DNA of 64,000 nucleotides, taken from assembly GCA_937864925.1 (NCBI GenBank), contig CALMFH010000064.1:19053-83052 (forward strand), read 5' to 3'. Position 1 is the stretch's first letter, and each line of letters opens with the position of its first letter. Source of the stretch: an uncultured Alphaproteobacteria bacterium. Lineage in GTDB: Bacteria; Pseudomonadota; Alphaproteobacteria; Rhizobiales; Ancalomicrobiaceae. Positions 29,784 to 41,231 of the stretch are shown here, piece after piece. The notes below the pieces were generated by a model that had not been told where the DNA came from, did no database searches, and saw only the letters and a program-made list of their open reading frames with translations. A program made the position numbers and the translations under genes.

Positions 29784-30740
29784 ATGCCCGCTCCCGCGCC
29801 GCTTTCGCCCCGCCGCCTTCTCGGCCGTTTCGTCCCGCCGCGCCATCTGCCCGCCGGCCGCCTCGACGTCCTGCCGGGCATCGGCCTGCCGGCGCCGGTC
29901 GGCCGTCTGGTCGGTGTGCCGCGCGAGGCGAGTCTCGGCCGCATCGGCTCGCTCGAGGTGCGCCTCGCCCGGACCGTCGGCGAGGTGAAGCGAGCGCAGG
30001 AGTTGCGCTACCGGGTGTTCTACGAGGAGATGTCGGCGATCGCCGACGCTCGGGCGATCATGACCCGGCGCGATTCCGACGCCTACGATGCGATCTGCGA
30101 CCACATCCTGGTCATCGATCACGCGGTGCTCGAGCCCAAGCCCTTCGGCAAGGGTCGGCCGAAGATCGTCGGCACCTATCGGGTCCTGCGCCAATCGGTG
30201 GCGGAACGCCACGACGGCTTCTATTCGGCCGGCGAATACGATCTGACACCACTCCTCGATCGTCATCGCGGCCTCGAGTTTCTCGAGCTCGGCCGCTCCT
30301 GCGTCCTGCCCGCCTGGCGCGGCAAACGTACGGTGGAGCTGTTGTGGCAGGGCGTGTGGGCCTATGTGCTGCATCACCGCATCGATGCGATGATCGGCTG
30401 CGCCAGCCTCGAGGGCACCGACCCGCGCCGTCTCGCTCTGCCGCTGTCCTTCCTGCATCACAACTGTGCCGCCTCGCCCGAGTGGAGCGTCCGGGCGCTC
30501 GCCGATCGCTACGCCGCGATGGACCGGATCGCGCCCGAGGCGATCGATCCGCGCGCCGCGCTGCAGGCGCTGCCGCCGCTGATCAAGGGCTATCTGCGGA
30601 TCGGCGCCAAGGTCGGCGACGGGGCGGTGGTCGATCATCAGTTCGGCACGACGGACGTCTTCATCGTCATGCCGGTCGCCGGTATCTCACCGCGCTACGT
30701 CGCCTTCTATGGTGCCGACGCCGGCCGCCGGGCGAGCTGA
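29784..30740 (+). CDS. olsB: OlsB-like ornithine-acyl[ACP] N-acyltransferase (GNAT)
   Basis: A 318-residue acyltransferase of the hemolysin-like GNAT family. The core starts with LEVRLARTVGEVKRAQELRY and RVFYEEM, followed by GTYRVLRQS, LELGRSCVLPAWRGKRTVELLWQG (CoA/ACP site) and GCASLEGTDPRR, as in OlsB, which makes lyso-ornithine lipid. The start at ATG 29784 has GAGG upstream; earlier starts at 29616 or 29682 only add Arg-rich sequence. No olsA is adjacent, although plsC-like acyltransferase lies at 55.7 kb. A role in ornithine lipid synthesis is inferred from family. Confidence 0.82.
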   Translation: MPAPAPLSPRRLLGRFVPPRHLPAGRLDVLPGIGLPAPVGRLVGVPREASLGRIGSLEVRLARTVGEVKRAQELRYRVFYEEMSAIADARAIMTRRDSDAYDAICDHILVIDHAVLEPKPFGKGRPKIVGTYRVLRQSVAERHDGFYSAGEYDLTPLLDRHRGLEFLELGRSCVLPAWRGKRTVELLWQGVWAYVLHHRIDAMIGCASLEGTDPRRLALPLSFLHHNCAASPEWSVRALADRYAAMDRIAPEAIDPRAALQALPPLIKGYLRIGAKVGDGAVVDHQFGTTDVFIVMPVAGISPRYVAFYGADAGRRAS

Positions 30741-30867
30741 AGCGGCGCGATCGGGAGCGTGAGGATAGACCGGGCGCGGTGTGGTGCTCCGCGAGACCGG
30801 TCGCGATCGGGCCCACGGCCGCCGGGGTATCCCGCTGCGCGCGGCGACATCCTACGGTACGCGCCGA

Positions 30868-31491
30868 TCACTGCAGCTTCGCCGTCAGCACCTTGAAGCT
30901 CGCCCAGCCGAAGGCGACGGCGAAGAGCCCGTCGAGCCAGCGTCGCACTGCCAGGAAAGCGGTGGCGGCGCGCCGATGCGAGAAGATCAGCGCGTAGCCG
31001 TGGAAGATGGTGAAGCTCTGCAGGCTGACCAGCGCCACCACCAGCGCCAGCTGCGACGGTCCGGCATCGGCGGGGACGGCGAGGGCATAGAGCGAACCGA
31101 TGAACAGGATCGCCTTCGGGTTGGTGATGTGCAGGGCATAGCCCTGGAGAAGCGTCGCGAGCGGCGATCCGGCGCCGAGGGAACGGACCGTCGCGGCACC
31201 CGGCCGGAACGCCGCCCGTGCCGAGCGGAACGCCAGCCAGGCGAGATAGCCGGCACCGAGGAGGCGGATCACCTCGAAGATCCAGGCATTGGCGAGCATC
31301 ACCGCGCCGAGACCGAGAGCGGCGGCGATCGACCAGGTGAGCGAGCCGCAGGTGATGCCCGAGGCGAGCGCCAGACCCTTCGTCCGGCCCTGTTCCAGCG
31401 ACGTCCCGACGATGGCGAGCGTCGCCGGTCCCGGACTGGCGGCGGCGACGAAGGCGGCACCCAGAATGAGCGGCAGATCGAGATGAGACAT
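30868..31491 (-). CDS. LysE/RhtB-family amino-acid exporter
   Basis: A 207-residue inner-membrane protein with about six hydrophobic segments. The N-terminus LILGAAFVAAASPGPATLAIVG carries the SPGP motif of LysE/RhtB exporters, and ITNPKAILFIGSL is the second conserved loop. The substrate cannot be told. It is in the same direction as mutS upstream (67 bp apart) and convergent with olsB. Confidence 0.9.
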   Translation of the reverse strand: MSHLDLPLILGAAFVAAASPGPATLAIVGTSLEQGRTKGLALASGITCGSLTWSIAAALGLGAVMLANAWIFEVIRLLGAGYLAWLAFRSARAAFRPGAATVRSLGAGSPLATLLQGYALHITNPKAILFIGSLYALAVPADAGPSQLALVVALVSLQSFTIFHGYALIFSHRRAATAFLAVRRWLDGLFAVAFGWASFKVLTAKLQ

Positions 31492-31558
31492 CGAGGGACC
31501 CTCCGAAACGTGGGTCGATCGTAGCGGGCGGTGGATCGTGCGGCCAGCCGGCCACCGG

Positions 31559-34300
31559 TCACTCCTTCTCGATCTCCGTCGCCCGCGCCTTCAACCGATA
31601 GAGCGCCTCGAGCGCCTCGCGCGGGCTCATGTCGTCGGGGGTGAGCGCCGCGATCTCGCTCGCGAGCCGGTCGAAACGGTCGTCGTCGGCCGGCTCCGGC
31701 GGAGCAGGGGCCTTGGCGGCGAGCGCCGAGAACAGCGGCAGCTCGTCGACGAAGGTGTCGCGTCGGCCGCGGCGGTCCTGCTCCTCGAGCTGCTTCAGCA
31801 CCTGCCGCGCCCGCTCGATGACCCGCGGTGGCAACCCGGCGAGCCGCGCCACCTGGATGCCGTAGGAGCGATCTGCGGCCCCGGCGACGATCTCGTGCAG
31901 GAACACCACCTCGCCCTTCCACTCGCGCACCGCCGAGGTGACGTTGGCGAGGCGCGGCAGTCGCTCGGCGAGCGCGGTGAGCTCGTGGTAGTGGGTGGCG
32001 AAGAGGGCGCGGCAGCGGTTGACGGCATTCAAGTGCTCGATCGTCGCCCAGGCGATGGAGAGGCCGTCGAAGGTGGCGGTGCCGCGGCCGATCTCGTCGA
32101 GGATGACCAGCGCCCGCGGCCCGGCCTGATTGAGGATGGCGGCGGTCTCCACCATCTCCACCATGAAGGTCGAGCGGCCCCGCGCCAGATCGTCCGCCGC
32201 CCCGACGCGGCTGAACAGCCGGTCGACCAGTCCGATGGTCGCCTCGCGCGCCGGCACGAAGGCGCCGATCTGCGCCATCAGCACGATCAGGGCGTTCTGG
32301 CGCAGATAGGTCGACTTGCCGCCCATGTTGGGGCCGGTGACGATGGTGAGCCGCCCGTCACCCTCACTCGCCCTGGGACCGAGATCGCAGTCGTTGGCGA
32401 CGAAGGGTTCACCGGTCGTCTCGCGCAGCGCCTGCTCGACCACCGGATGACGTCCGCCGACGATACGGAAGGCGAGGCCTTCCTCGATCTTCGGCCGGAT
32501 GTGGCCTTCCTGGTCGGCGAGTTCGGCGAGACCGGCGGTGACGTCGAGGACGGCGAGTGCCTCGGCCGCGGCGCGGATCTCGCCGTCGCGACCGAGCGCC
32601 GCGTTGGCCAGCATGTCGAAGATCTCGGCCTCCAGCGCCAGCGCCCGCTCGCCCGCCGAAGCGATCTTCGCCTCGAGATCGGAGAGCTCGACGGTGGTGA
32701 AGCGCACCGCGTTGGCGAGCGTCTGGCGATGGATGAAACGCTCGGCGAGCGGCGGGGCGAACAATTTCTCCGCATGTGCCGGGGTGGTGTCGACGAAGAA
32801 GCCGAGCACGTTGTTGTGGCGAATCTTCAGCGACTTGATGCCGGTCTCGAGCACGTAGTCGGCTTCCAGCCGGGCGATGGTGCGGCGGCTGTCGGCGGAG
32901 AGCTCGCGCGCCTCGTCGAGCGGCAGCGACCAGCCGGGGCGGACGAAGCCGCCGTCGCGTCGGCCGAGCGGCAAGTCGTCGACCAGCGCCGCGGCGACGA
33001 GATCGAAGAGATCCATCGGCGCGTTCGCCAGCGCCTCCGCCGCGCGGTCGAGCTCCACCGGCAGGATGCCGACCGCGCCGAGGACCGCGCCGAGGTCGCG
33101 CGCCGCCACGAGCCCGGCGCGGATCGCTCCGAGATCCCGCGGCCCACCGCGCCCGAGCCCGAGCCGGCCGAGCGGCCGCAGCATGTCGGGAGCGGCGCTC
33201 AACGCCTCGCGCAGCCGCCGCCTGAGCATCGGATCGTCGAGGAGATGGCCGACGGCGTCGAGCCGCGCCTCGATCACCCGCGCCTCGGTCGACGGCCCCG
33301 CCAGGCGCTCGGCGAGGAGTCGCTGCCCGCCCGCCGTCACGGTGCGGTCGATCGCATGGAGAAGCGAGCCGCGCCGCTCGCCGGAGAGCGTGCGCGAGAT
33401 CTCGAGATTGGCACGGGTGCCGGCGTCGACCGACATCAGCGCCGCGCCCGCGCCGAGACCGCCTTGGCGCCGCGGCGGTTCGAGCGGCGCCCGCGCCCCT
33501 TTCTGGGTGCGCTCGACATAGGCGACGACACCGGAGATCGCCGCGAGTTCCAGCCGCGAGAAACGACCGAAGGCGTCGGTGGTGGCGACGGCGAAGGCGG
33601 CGGCGATGCGGGCCTCGGCGGTGGCGACGTCGAACAGGGACGCGGCGACCGGCGTCACCGCGATGCGCTCGGAGCGCAGGATCGGCTTCAGTTCGGGGTC
33701 GTCGAAGAGCCGGTCGGGCACGACGATCTCGCGTGGCTCGATCCGGGCGATCTCGGCGGCGAGCCGGCTCGCATCGGTCTCGGCGACGCGGAAGGCACCG
33801 GACGAGATGTCGACCCAGGCGAGACCGAAACGGCTCGCCTCGCCCTCGCCGCCTTTCGCCCGGGTCAGGCCGAGCAGCCAGTTGGCACGGCCGGCATCGA
33901 GCAGAGCGTCTTCGGTGATGGTGCCCGGCGTGACCAGGCGGACGACATCGCGCTTCACCACCGACTTCGAGCCGCGCTTCCTCGCCTCCGCCGGGTCCTC
34001 CAGCTGCTCGCATACCGCGACGCGGAAGCCGAGCGCGATGAGCCGCTGCAGATACTCGTCGGCGCGGCCGATCGGCACGCCGCACATCGGGATGTCCTCG
34101 CCGAGATGCTTGCCGCGCTTGGTCAGCACGATGCCGAGCGCCCGGCTCGCCTCCTCCGCGTCGCGGAAGAACAGCTCGTAGAAGTCGCCCATGCGGTAGA
34201 ACAAGAGGCAGTCGGGATTGGCCGCCTTGATCTCGATGTACTGCTCCATGACGGGCGTCGGGCGCAGGTCGGAGGCGTCGCGGGCCGTCGGATCGGACAT
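31559..34300 (-). CDS. mutS: DNA mismatch repair protein MutS
   Basis: A 913-residue MutS. Domain I has the mismatch-reading [20 protein letters not shown] (the F-x-E motif), then connector, lever and clamp, and the ATPase with Walker [21 protein letters not shown] near residue 650 and [21 protein letters not shown] helical C-terminus follows. Length is typical for the class. The ATG at 34300 is divergent from maeB over 334 bp. No mutL is in the window. Confidence 0.98.
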   Translation of the reverse strand: MSDPTARDASDLRPTPVMEQYIEIKAANPDCLLFYRMGDFYELFFRDAEEASRALGIVLTKRGKHLGEDIPMCGVPIGRADEYLQRLIALGFRVAVCEQLEDPAEARKRGSKSVVKRDVVRLVTPGTITEDALLDAGRANWLLGLTRAKGGEGEASRFGLAWVDISSGAFRVAETDASRLAAEIARIEPREIVVPDRLFDDPELKPILRSERIAVTPVAASLFDVATAEARIAAAFAVATTDAFGRFSRLELAAISGVVAYVERTQKGARAPLEPPRRQGGLGAGAALMSVDAGTRANLEISRTLSGERRGSLLHAIDRTVTAGGQRLLAERLAGPSTEARVIEARLDAVGHLLDDPMLRRRLREALSAAPDMLRPLGRLGLGRGGPRDLGAIRAGLVAARDLGAVLGAVGILPVELDRAAEALANAPMDLFDLVAAALVDDLPLGRRDGGFVRPGWSLPLDEARELSADSRRTIARLEADYVLETGIKSLKIRHNNVLGFFVDTTPAHAEKLFAPPLAERFIHRQTLANAVRFTTVELSDLEAKIASAGERALALEAEIFDMLANAALGRDGEIRAAAEALAVLDVTAGLAELADQEGHIRPKIEEGLAFRIVGGRHPVVEQALRETTGEPFVANDCDLGPRASEGDGRLTIVTGPNMGGKSTYLRQNALIVLMAQIGAFVPAREATIGLVDRLFSRVGAADDLARGRSTFMVEMVETAAILNQAGPRALVILDEIGRGTATFDGLSIAWATIEHLNAVNRCRALFATHYHELTALAERLPRLANVTSAVREWKGEVVFLHEIVAGAADRSYGIQVARLAGLPPRVIERARQVLKQLEEQDRRGRRDTFVDELPLFSALAAKAPAPPEPADDDRFDRLASEIAALTPDDMSPREALEALYRLKARATEIEKE

Positions 34301-34634
34301 GGGGGGCCTCGAAACGGGCGAGGTGAGAGGCTCGGACCCTACCAGATCGAAGCCGGCGTGCGCGAGACGCAGGATTTCGCCGGAGCCGGCTTTCCACGAC
34401 GAAGCGACGCCGGATCGGTGGAATACCGCCTCGAGACCAAGGAAGCATGAGATTCCGTCGATCGGACGGCTCGACCCGCCTTGAGCGCGGCTCGCCTCGC
34501 GACTATGGTCCTCTCCCCTTCGCCGAGACGTGGTTTCGAGGAGATCCGTGGCGCGGATACCGCCGCCGCGCTTCCCGCCGCCGTCTCGCCGAGGGAAAGT
34601 GACCCGCGCCTCGCCCGCGGCCCTGGAGAGACAG
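34301..34634. other. 334-bp divergent gap between mutS and maeB
   Basis: It holds the two divergent promoters; no gene with similarity was found. The maeB frame is open from 34530 with no recognisable protein sequence before 34635. Confidence 0.5.
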
Positions 34635-36917
<2,283 letters not shown>

Positions 36918-36941
36918 GCGTAGCCGAAGTGGACGAGCATC

Positions 36942-36970
36942 CGTCCGGCCGGTTCGCCCGGAGCCGGACG
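36942..36970 (+). terminator. Possible terminator of maeB
   Basis: CGTCCGGC (36942-36949) and GCCGGACG (36963-36970) form an 8-bp stem with a 13-nt loop, 25 bp after the maeB stop; no T tract. Confidence 0.4.
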
Positions 36971-37215
36971 CCGGCCGTCGTGACGAACACGGTGAAGGCC
37001 GAATTCGGCCGCCGGCGCCGCGCGGGCACCGGCCGGGATCGGCAGAGCGATCACCGCCGCGCCGAGGAAGCCCGGTGATCGAGACCTGCGGAGGCGAAGT
37101 GCCGCATGGCGCGCGCCGTCACCGGTCGGGTCGCGGATCGACGAGACCCGACACCATCGTGTTGATGACACGGTGTGATCGACCCCGGCCGAGCGACCGA
37201 CCGACGGCCGCCGGA

Positions 37216-37229
37216 TTGATGCCCGTCAA
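37216..37229. promoter_or_regulatory. FNR/NnrR-type box upstream of the NosL operon
   Basis: TTGATGCCCGTCAA matches TTGAT-N4-ATCAA at nine of ten fixed positions. It lies 114 bp before the DUF2946 start codon. FNR/CRP-type activators (FnrN, NnrR) use this site to switch on respiratory and nos genes when oxygen is low or NO is present. If active, transcription would begin about 41 bp from its centre, near 37264. Confidence 0.6.
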
Positions 37230-37343
37230 TGCCCTCGGGGCCCCGGGATGCGACGAAGGCGGGAGGACCGAACCGGAGTTCGACGCCCCCGGATGTGCCG
37301 TGCACGAAGCTCACTGACGACGCGCTTGCGCCGCTGCCGGCCG

Positions 37344-37724
37344 ATGAGTTGGCTGGCCGTCGTCATCCTGCTTTTTCAGGTGGCGCTGTCGGCCGACCAT
37401 CTCGGGGCGACGGCCGCACGTACCTTCGCGCCGGCGATCGACGACGTCGCGCTCGGTATCCTGTCGCTCTGCCATGGTGACGGCAGCGTCGAGGTTCTCG
37501 CCGGTTCCGACACCCCGACTCCGCGTGCCCCCGCGACGCCCTGCATCTTGTGTTCGGTCGCGACACTCGCCGCCGCCGGCATCGTCTCGGCCCCGCTGGA
37601 CCTCGTCCCGCCATCGCTCCGACCCCTGGTCGATCTGCCGATCGCCGTCGCCGAAGCGCCGGTGGTGCGCTCGCCGTTGCGCTACGGCACCGAACGCGGC
37701 CCACCCGTCGTCCAACTCGTCTGA
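37344..37724 (+). CDS. DUF2946-family membrane/exported protein
   Basis: A 126-residue protein with an N-terminal hydrophobic segment (WLAVVILLFQVALSADHL, residues 3-20), then Cys43-His44 in LCHGDG and a Cys67-x-x-Cys70 pair in TPCILCS followed by another hydrophobic stretch. This Cys arrangement is that of DUF2946, a family often encoded beside copper receptors and copper-handling genes. The ATG at 37344 is chosen to put the signal at the N-terminus; an ATG at 37248 would add 32 Arg-rich residues. First gene of the NosL/FtsX operon. Copper binding is inferred. Confidence 0.72.
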   Translation: MSWLAVVILLFQVALSADHLGATAARTFAPAIDDVALGILSLCHGDGSVEVLAGSDTPTPRAPATPCILCSVATLAAAGIVSAPLDLVPPSLRPLVDLPIAVAEAPVVRSPLRYGTERGPPVVQLV

Positions 37725-37796
37725 CCTTCGACCGTTCGTGTGCGCCGACCTCGGCCGCGCCGAACCCGATCTCATTCGACCGATGGACGAACTCCC

Positions 37797-38432
37797 ATGA
37801 CCGATTTTTCGATCGACCGCCGCCGTCTCGTGGCCGGTGCAGCCCTCGCCACACTCTTCGCCGCCGCTCCGGCCGGTGCCCAGGACAAGCCGGTGACGCC
37901 CTGGGCGTGGACCGACGCCAACGGCTTGGTCAAAGACCTGCCCAAGGACCCGAACCCGACCACCGACGACGTCAAGAAGTTCCCGCGCTGTCGCTACTGC
38001 GGCATGGTCCGGGCGCAGTTCTCCCACACCCGCCACCTGATCCACTACGAAGACGACGCGGTCGACGCCACCTGCTCGCTGCACTGCGCGGCGATCGGCC
38101 TGTCGCTCAACATGGACAAGGGGCCGAAGGCGATCTGGACCGGCGATGCCGGCGCCGATGGCGAAGTGAAGCCGCTCGTCCTCGTCGACAAGGCCTTCTA
38201 CGTCGTCGATCCGTCGAAGCCCGGGACCATGACCCGGGTGTCGAACGCGGCCTACGCCGACAAGGCCAAGGCCGAGGCTGCCGCAAGGGCCGAGCCCTCG
38301 GCCAAGGCCGGCGCCGAGGTGGTCGGCTTCGATGCGGCGCTGCGCAAGGCCTATCTGGTGATGGCCGACGACACGATCATGCTGCGCACCCGTCGCGGCG
38401 AGATGCGCAAGAAGGCGGCCACGCCGCAGTGA
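37797..38432 (+). CDS. NosL-like protein, copper-binding type (first copy)
   Basis: A 211-residue exported protein with a signal of Tat-like form ([23 protein letters not shown]). The NosL-type metal motif CRYCGM is at 65-70 (C65, C68, M70) and a second pair CSLHC at 93-97. The C-terminal part has KAYLVMADDTIMLRTRRGEM. NosL is a Cu(I) chaperone for nitrous-oxide reductase; this version with the extra CSLHC pair is a wider family form. It lies 72 bp after DUF2946 and 98 bp before a second NosL. No nosZ is present in the window. Confidence 0.82.
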   Translation: MTDFSIDRRRLVAGAALATLFAAAPAGAQDKPVTPWAWTDANGLVKDLPKDPNPTTDDVKKFPRCRYCGMVRAQFSHTRHLIHYEDDAVDATCSLHCAAIGLSLNMDKGPKAIWTGDAGADGEVKPLVLVDKAFYVVDPSKPGTMTRVSNAAYADKAKAEAAARAEPSAKAGAEVVGFDAALRKAYLVMADDTIMLRTRRGEMRKKAATPQ

Positions 38433-38530
38433 TGCTCGCCGTCGTCGACGGCGCGGATCGTCCCCCGCGCCGTCGCCCCCCGCGTCCGGTCCCCCATGCC
38501 GGACGCGGCCTTTCCGCATCGGATCACGTC

Positions 38531-39061
38531 ATGACCAGATCGTTCGCACCGCACCGTCGCGCCGTTCTCCTCGGCCTCTCGGCCTTCGCCTGCGTCGGTG
38601 TCGAGGCCGCCGCCGAGACGCCCGATCGGGCCGAGGCGGTCGACCTGCCGAAACCGGGCGAGCGCGACGTCTGCCCGGTGTGCGGCATGTTCGTCGCCAA
38701 GTACCCCTATTGGATCGCCACGCTGCGCTTTCGCGACGGCCGGGTCGAGCATTTCGACGGCGCCAAGGACCTGTGGAAGTACCTGCTCGACCTGCCGCGC
38801 TGGGCGCGCGGTCGCAAGGCCGAAGAGATCGAAGCGATCGGCGTCACCGCCTACTACGAGGGCGAGCGGATCGCAGCGAAGCCGGCCTGGTACGTGATCG
38901 GCTCCGACGTCTACGGGCCGATGGGCCACGAGTTGGTGCCGCATGCGAGCGAGGCCGACGCCAAGGAGTTTCTCGCCGACCACAAGGGCCGTCGCATCCT
39001 GCGCGCCGACACGATCACCCTGCCTCTGCTCCAGGGGCTCGACGAGGGGCGCTTCGAATGA
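38531..39061 (+). CDS. nosL: NosL-family copper chaperone-like protein (second copy)
   Basis: A 176-residue protein close to canonical NosL. An N-terminal export signal (HRRAVLLGLSAFACVGVEA) has a cysteine at 21 that could be lipidated, though AFAC is a weak lipobox. The metal site CPVCGM is at 48-53, and GPMGHELVPH at 129-138, then SEADAKEFLADHKG, all matching NosL. Its stop overlaps the next start (ATGA), so it is coupled to the small membrane protein. In the known nos system NosL passes Cu(I) to the NosDFY complex; here the neighbours are an FtsX-type transporter. Confidence 0.87.
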   Translation: MTRSFAPHRRAVLLGLSAFACVGVEAAAETPDRAEAVDLPKPGERDVCPVCGMFVAKYPYWIATLRFRDGRVEHFDGAKDLWKYLLDLPRWARGRKAEEIEAIGVTAYYEGERIAAKPAWYVIGSDVYGPMGHELVPHASEADAKEFLADHKGRRILRADTITLPLLQGLDEGRFE

Positions 39062-39396
39062 CCGCGCGCGCCCCTTCCGGCCGACTGCGCGGCTCGACCG
39101 TGACCGCGATCGTCTTCGGTGGTCTGCTCCTTCTGGCGGCGGGTCTTGGGGCGGTCTCGCTGATCGGCGCCGACACCGCCGGCCGCCGCGACCGCGCCGC
39201 GGCGTTGGTGGCGGAGCTGGCGCTCTCCGACCTCGCCCTCTTCACCGAGGCCCGCTACACCCGCAACCCCGCGCTCGCCGATCTCCACACCCCCTTCCAG
39301 GACGGACCGGCGAGCCTCGAGCATTTCCCGACCGCTTCGCTGATCGTCGCGCCGCGCGGCCTGCCCGCCGGTCGCCTCGAAGCCCGCGAGGAGTGA
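39058..39396 (+). CDS. Small one-pass membrane protein of the NosL operon, unknown
   Basis: A 112-residue protein not assigned to a family. One membrane segment at about 16-38 (TAIVFGGLLLLAAGLGAVSL) leaves a short basic cytoplasmic end and a roughly 70-residue periplasmic tail with LALFTEARYTRNPALADLHT and HFPTASLIVAPRGLP. There are no cysteines. The start overlaps the nosL stop and the end is 4 bp before the permease, so it is probably a subunit or partner of the transporter. Confidence 0.75.
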   Translation: MTARAPSGRLRGSTVTAIVFGGLLLLAAGLGAVSLIGADTAGRRDRAAALVAELALSDLALFTEARYTRNPALADLHTPFQDGPASLEHFPTASLIVAPRGLPAGRLEAREE

Positions 39397-39400
39397 GATC

Positions 39401-40546
39401 ATGCGCGCCACCTTCGAACGTCGCCGCCATCTGCTCGACTTCGCCGTCCGTTCGCTCGCTCGCCGTCCGACCAAGAACCTCGGCCTCGTCGCCGTCTACG
39501 CCCTCGTCGTCTTCGTGGTCGGCTCGGTGATGCTCTACGGCGCAGCGATCCGGCGCGAGGCGGCGGCGATGCTGGCGAGCGGCCCGGAGCTGACCGCCCA
39601 GGCGATGACCATGGGCCGCCACGAGATGAGCCGCAGCGCCGACGTCGCTGCCCTGAAGGGCCTTCGCGGTGCCCGCCGGATCGAGCCGCGGCTGTGGGGC
39701 TACCTCTGGGACAGCGCCGGTGCCGCGAACTATACGGTGATGGTGCCGACCGCGTCCGACACCGCGCACGCCCTTGCCAAGGGCGAGGCGATCGTCGGCG
39801 AGGGCGTGGCGCGGGCGCGGAAGCTCGCACCGGGCAAGATGCTGTTTCTGGTCTCGCCGTCGGGCAAGTTCCTGAAGACCAGGGTCAAGGCGATCCTGTC
39901 GGCCGAATCGGCGCTCGTCTCCTCCGATCTGGTGCTGGTCGAGGAGGGCGACTTCCGCGCCTTCTTCGAGCTGCCGGCGGACGCCTGGACCGACATCGCG
40001 ATCACCGTGACCAATCCGCGCGAAGTGACGACCGTCGCCGAGAAGGCGGGGCTGAAACTCCCCGGTCATCGCTTCGTCAGCCGCGCCGACATGAGCCGCT
40101 CGGCGGAGGCGCTGTTTTCGTGGCGCGAGGGGTTGACGCTGGCGCTGCTCGCCGGGGCGCTCCTCGCCTTCGCCATCCTCGCCTTCGACAAGGCTTCCGG
40201 CCTCTCGGCCGAGGAGAAGCGCGAGATCGGCATCCTCAAGGCGATCGGCTGGGAGAGCCGCGACGTCATCGCGGTGAAGCTCGCCGAGGGCGGTTTGATC
40301 TCGGGTCTCGCCTTCCTCCTCGGAGTGATCGGCGCCTGGACCCACGTGTTCTTCTTCTCCGCCGGCCTGTTCGAGCCGGTGTTGAAGGGTTGGGCGACGC
40401 TCTATCCGCGCTTTCCGCTCGCCCCGACGCTCGACGCGCTGGAGATGGCGACGCTCGCCATGCTCACCGTCCTTCCCTACATGGCGGCGATCCTGGTGCC
40501 GGTGTGGCGCACGGCGTCCGCCGATCCCGACGCGGTGATGAGGTGA
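39401..40546 (+). CDS. FtsX/MacB-type ABC transporter permease (NosL operon)
   Basis: A 381-residue permease of the FtsX/MacB (type VII) fold: one helix near 27-48 (LGLVAVYALVVFVVGSVMLY), a periplasmic domain of about 200 residues, then three helices (about 245-262, 295-320, 345-370). The cytoplasmic loop EEKREIGILKAIGWESRDVI is the typical ATPase-coupling segment. It differs from NosY, which is an ABC-2 type. Membranes of this fold drive periplasmic work or extract lipoproteins rather than classical transport. Partner ATPase is encoded 4 bp downstream. Confidence 0.85.
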   Translation: MRATFERRRHLLDFAVRSLARRPTKNLGLVAVYALVVFVVGSVMLYGAAIRREAAAMLASGPELTAQAMTMGRHEMSRSADVAALKGLRGARRIEPRLWGYLWDSAGAANYTVMVPTASDTAHALAKGEAIVGEGVARARKLAPGKMLFLVSPSGKFLKTRVKAILSAESALVSSDLVLVEEGDFRAFFELPADAWTDIAITVTNPREVTTVAEKAGLKLPGHRFVSRADMSRSAEALFSWREGLTLALLAGALLAFAILAFDKASGLSAEEKREIGILKAIGWESRDVIAVKLAEGGLISGLAFLLGVIGAWTHVFFFSAGLFEPVLKGWATLYPRFPLAPTLDALEMATLAMLTVLPYMAAILVPVWRTASADPDAVMR

Positions 40547-40550
40547 GGCC

Positions 40551-41231
40551 ATGATCACGCTCGAAGGCGTCACCAAGGTGTTCGATCAGGGTCGTCACAA
40601 CCAGGTGACGGCGGTCGGCGGCGTCGATCTCGTGATCGCCGACGGCCGCCTCACCGTGCTGCGCGGGCCCTCCGGCTCGGGCAAGACGACGCTGCTCACC
40701 CTGATCGGCTGTCTCGCCCGGCCGACCACCGGACGCATCCGCATCGACGGCGAGATGGTCTCCGGCCTGCCCGAGCGCTTCCTCACCGAGGTCCGGCGAC
40801 GGACCTTCGGCTTCGTCTTCCAGAAGTTCAACCTGATCCGCGGCCTGTCGGCGCTCGACAACGTCGTCCTGCCGGCCCTGCCGCTCGGCGTCGCCCATCG
40901 CCCGCTGGTCGAGCGCGCCTTCGCTCTCCTCGACCACTTCGGCCTCGCCGATCGGGCGGAGCTCGCGGTCGAGAACCTCTCCGGTGGCGAGGCCCAGCGC
41001 GTCGCCATCGCCCGGGCGCTGATCAACGACCCCGCCGTGATCGTCGCCGACGAGCCGACCGCCAGCCTCGACGGCGCGCGGGTCGGCCAGTTCCTCGCCA
41101 TCGCCGAGGAGTTGAGACGGTCCGGCAAGACGGTGCTGATCACCAGCCACGACCCGCGCATCACCGAGGCCGCGATCGTCGACCGGCTGGTGACCATGGC
41201 CGACGGGCGGATCGTCGAGGCGGCGCCATGA
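40551..41231 (+). CDS. ABC transporter ATPase (NosL operon)
   Basis: A 226-residue ATPase of the LolD/MacB/FtsE class. Walker A GPSGSGKT at 39-46, signature LSGGEAQR near 143-150, Walker B with AVIVADEPTASLD. Its four-base overlap with the following gene (ATGA) and closeness to the permease make it that protein's energy subunit. Confidence 0.9.
   Translation: MITLEGVTKVFDQGRHNQVTAVGGVDLVIADGRLTVLRGPSGSGKTTLLTLIGCLARPTTGRIRIDGEMVSGLPERFLTEVRRRTFGFVFQKFNLIRGLSALDNVVLPALPLGVAHRPLVERAFALLDHFGLADRAELAVENLSGGEAQRVAIARALINDPAVIVADEPTASLDGARVGQFLAIAEELRRSGKTVLITSHDPRITEAAIVDRLVTMADGRIVEAAP

Larger units (their letters stand above)
36918..37343. other. 426-bp gap at the left edge of the accessory region
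   Basis: No supportable gene; short frames on both strands here have no similarity. It contains the maeB hairpin, an inverted repeat CGATCACCG/CGGTGATCG (37048-37056 and 37073-37081), and the FNR-type box at 37216-37229. Confidence 0.5.

Noticed and set aside
31538..34450. A 970-codon open frame on the plus strand across mutS
   Set aside because: It is antisense to a full MutS with all motifs; its translation is Arg/Gly/Asp-rich without domains. High third-position GC opens long antisense frames.
37161..37174. TTGATGACACGGTG as a second FNR-type box
   Set aside because: Only the left half fits; the right half does not match ATCAA.
37051..37314. An 87-codon minus-strand frame in the gap before the DUF2946 gene
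   Set aside because: No ribosome site or similarity; it runs over the FNR-type box.
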